From: an uncultured Acidobacteriia bacterium
GTDB taxonomy: Bacteria > Acidobacteriota > Terriglobia > Bryobacterales > Bryobacteraceae
DNA: 64,000 nucleotides
Direction of reading: 5' to 3'
Assembly: GCA_903929755.1 (NCBI GenBank)
Contig: CAIYVZ010000034.1
Span: 1 to 64,000, forward strand
This document shows, in pieces, positions 62,039 through 64,000 of this stretch. The position numbers and the translations under genes are program-made. The stretch's first letter is position 1. Every line of letters begins with the position of its first letter. The notes under the pieces were generated by a model. It was not told the origin of the DNA. It searched no databases and saw nothing but the letters and a program-made list of their open reading frames with translations.

Positions 62039-62788
62039 TTACGAGCACTTCCGCGCCTTCAAGGCCGTCTGATTTGCTGTGAGCGTAGCCGAAAGCGTTG
62101 CGAGTTGGCCCTTCAGGGCTTCCACGTCCGCAGCCACTTCAGCTTTCTCGAGCCCCGCCGCCGTGCTGAGAGTTGCCTCTGCTGTCTTTAACTGCGCCGT
62201 CAGTTCGGCACTGCTGGCGGTTGTGACGCCAACAGAACTTTGCAGATTCTTGCAGCCCTGGACCTGAAACTCGTTCCGGAATGTCTTACTCATGGCGATG
62301 ACATCGGTGAGCGCCGTCTTTAGCTCCGAATTCTTTTCCACCGCCTTCAGCGCGCTGTCCAGGGCGTCCAGTTTCTTCGCATCCACCGCGAGTTTGGCGA
62401 TCCCCAACTGATACTTTTGCTGGACCGTGAGCTCCTGTTCAAACCATGCCTTACTGGTTTCGAATTCATTCAACGTGGTCGCTCTGATCCGCTCGGTTAC
62501 CTGAGACGGCTTCATCCGGCCATCAATCAGATCGCCCGTGACCATACGCTGCTGGCGCAGCCTTTCGATCTTGAGGCCTTCATAGACGTCGCGTTCCGCT
62601 TCGGTAGCAAAGACCGCGCTGATCTGGTCGTAAACGCGCCCCTCGGCATCAATCTGGCTTTTCATGCTGGCGCGGTATTCCGTGAGATACGTCTCCAGTT
62701 TCTCTGCGTAAAGCTGGACTTGTTTACTGCTGCAGCCGGTGGACACCAGAGAAATCCCGGTAAGGAGAATAGCTTGTATTGTTCGCAT
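62039..62788 (-). CDS. Lipoprotein with coiled-coil body, unknown function
   Basis: 249 residues. A lipobox-like signal (ILLTGISLVSTGC, Cys19) indicates export and lipid attachment. The mature part is almost wholly helical with heptad-like stretches (QLYAEKLETYLTEYRASMKS; AQLKTAEATLSTAAGLEKAE) and only two further cysteines (CKNLQ, KARKC). No enzyme motif. It stands 28 nt after the first gene and 30 nt before the third, so the three are one operon. Possibly an envelope scaffold, but no homology was recognised. Confidence 0.72.
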   Translation of the reverse strand: MRTIQAILLTGISLVSTGCSSKQVQLYAEKLETYLTEYRASMKSQIDAEGRVYDQISAVFATEAERDVYEGLKIERLRQQRMVTGDLIDGRMKPSQVTERIRATTLNEFETSKAWFEQELTVQQKYQLGIAKLAVDAKKLDALDSALKAVEKNSELKTALTDVIAMSKTFRNEFQVQGCKNLQSSVGVTTASSAELTAQLKTAEATLSTAAGLEKAEVAADVEALKGQLATLSATLTANQTALKARKCS

Positions 62789-62815
62789 GGCAAATGTTCC
62801 TTGTTTCAGGGGCGG

Positions 62816-63994
62816 CTACTTGAGCGAGATGGCCGGGATGAGGCCAGCCGTGCTGAGGGCGTTGGCGAATTGAGCCAGCGTTTCCGGCTTGATCCCGCCT
62901 TTGTAATAAGCGGCGATCCGTTGCGCGCCCACCAGCAGAATCTGCTCGTGGGTGCGTGCCAGAATCGCTTCCTGGCGAATCGCAAACCGGCGATCTTCCA
63001 CCGCAACTCGCAGGTCGGCCAGGCGCATGGGCAGGTCCGCCCTCGCCGCCAGCGCTCCGTAGTTCTCCAGCAACAGGATCACCAGTCCGACCTTTACCTT
63101 GTCTCCCTGAAACTGCTGGAGCGTATCTTCAATGGCATCGGAGCGCTGAACGGTGGCAAGGAGTTGCGTGTTGCCATCGTCATCGTCCCGCGAAAGGGTG
63201 CAGTTGTTTGCCTCGCATTTTAGGGATCGGCCAATCACGCTGAGCAGATCCTTCACGTCTCTCTGCCCGGCGGCGCGCTTCTCTTCAATCCCCATCAGGG
63301 TTTTGAGGTGGTCGATCTCAGCCTTCGCAAGATCCACCTTCATTTGTTCGGCTACCGAGCGGGACGTCGCCCCCTTTGCATCCTTCGAGAGATCTGTAAT
63401 GACGGCTCCGATGTTGCCTACGAGTTCCTGCACACGGGCGGCGATCCGCAGGTCCGCAGGGGTAATGTTCGCCAGTTTACGCTCCTGCAGGAAATTGCCG
63501 GCCTCGGCGATTTGCTTCGCCTTACCCACCGCTTCCAGCACGTCGCCCAGAGGCTGCAGGTTGGCTCCTGCCCCGTCACTTTGCCGGGTAGTAGCCGCAA
63601 TCTGCTTCTTCAGTTCAGCCATGCGGTCTTGCCATTCCTTTTGCTGCGGCGGGTCAACTTTCTGCGCCGTACGCGCGGTGTCGAAGCGGTCGAAGAGAAA
63701 ACCCCACGTCCGGGCAGCTTCAATCTTTGCGAGGGCTGCTCGCCTGCCGCTCGAGAAGATCCGGTCCGAAGCCAGCCTGGCGACGGCATCCAGGTTGCTC
63801 AGCTGAGTTTCGTAAACCTGACCGTTCGAGACCTCGCCGGCGGCTTTTTGCAGGTCCTGGCCGAGGGCGTCGAGACGAGGGTCATAGAAGTAGAGCCACG
63901 GATCCCTGGGAATTTGCGTAGCGGCAGTTGTCTGCGCTTGTAGCGCTCCCAGGGCGGAGCACAGAAGCAGCGCGGTGTGCGTAATGTGTTTCAT
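62816..63994 (-). CDS. Exported protein of unknown function, first visible gene of the operon
   Basis: 392 residues with a Sec signal peptide (HTALLLCSALGALQAQ). The mature protein is long and helical: IPRDPWLYFYDPRLDALGQD, AALAKIEAARTWGFLFDRFD, RIAARVQELVGNIGAVITDL, VDLAKAEIDHLKTLMGIEEK. One pair of cysteines (KCEANNC) may form a disulfide. No domain recognised. It starts 6 nt from the window edge, and more genes may lie upstream. It precedes the lipoprotein gene by 28 nt. Confidence 0.72.
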   Translation of the reverse strand: MKHITHTALLLCSALGALQAQTTAATQIPRDPWLYFYDPRLDALGQDLQKAAGEVSNGQVYETQLSNLDAVARLASDRIFSSGRRAALAKIEAARTWGFLFDRFDTARTAQKVDPPQQKEWQDRMAELKKQIAATTRQSDGAGANLQPLGDVLEAVGKAKQIAEAGNFLQERKLANITPADLRIAARVQELVGNIGAVITDLSKDAKGATSRSVAEQMKVDLAKAEIDHLKTLMGIEEKRAAGQRDVKDLLSVIGRSLKCEANNCTLSRDDDDGNTQLLATVQRSDAIEDTLQQFQGDKVKVGLVILLLENYGALAARADLPMRLADLRVAVEDRRFAIRQEAILARTHEQILLVGAQRIAAYYKGGIKPETLAQFANALSTAGLIPAISLK

Positions 63995-64000
63995 GCGTTT

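Overview
The window reads as a chromosomal segment of a GC-rich acidobacterium, most likely of the Bryobacterales/Solibacter group. This is inferred from protein types, not from an rRNA gene. The signs are three very large TonB-dependent receptors with an N-terminal carboxypeptidase-regulatory domain, a PQQ dehydrogenase paired with a cytochrome c, several MauG-type dihaem proteins, Tat-exported Gfo/Idh and PLP enzymes, and many small toxin-antitoxin (TA) genes. No rRNA, tRNA, insertion sequence, prophage or CRISPR array was found.

Region 1 (about 1-6 kb) is a TA and nuclease island in advanced decay. It holds a YhcG-type PDDEXK nuclease with no visible start, an intact AbrB/VapC pair, fused fragments of a VapBC and a HigBA pair with only the HigA-like antitoxin whole, a nucleotidyltransferase pair, a PIN toxin that seems to lack its middle, a RelE/antitoxin pair, and two copies of a relic made of a 56-residue ORF plus a broken GNAT acetyltransferase.

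Region 2 (6-28 kb) is an envelope, nutrient and redox block: serine hydrolase, TonB receptor, bicupin, TolB-like propeller, ArsR/AHSA1 pair with a perfect palindrome at its start, cytochrome c plus PQQ dehydrogenase, a second TonB receptor, a Tat-exported aminotransferase, a racemase-like protein without its catalytic cysteines, and a third TonB receptor.

Region 3 (28-31.3 kb) is a second small accessory island: an 18-bp tandem repeat array, a winged-helix protein, an MNT/HEPN pair, a DUF2007 protein and a Phd/PIN pair with a perfect operator palindrome.

Region 4 (31-46.9 kb) is mostly conserved: glycine dehydrogenase under a tandem glycine riboswitch, a periplasmic phosphatase-like protein, a 29-residue membrane microprotein, two dihaem peroxidase-like proteins, a MacAB-type efflux operon, gamma-glutamyltransferase, a sugar isomerase, AsnS and Ddl.

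Region 5 (46.5-51.8 kb) is an old tandem duplication of the unit [ddl 3' end - PAS/GGDEF gene - amidohydrolase 5' end]. Both diguanylate cyclases stayed intact while every other duplicated piece decayed. Region 6 (51.8-64 kb) carries a Tat-exported Gfo/Idh plus DegT-type aminotransferase operon, a penicillin acylase, an ArsA ATPase with a tiny partner, a fasciclin protein, a redox protein, a divergent XRE-cupin/ECF sigma pair, an ATP-grasp ligase, and a three-gene operon of unknown exported helical proteins that runs to the window edge.
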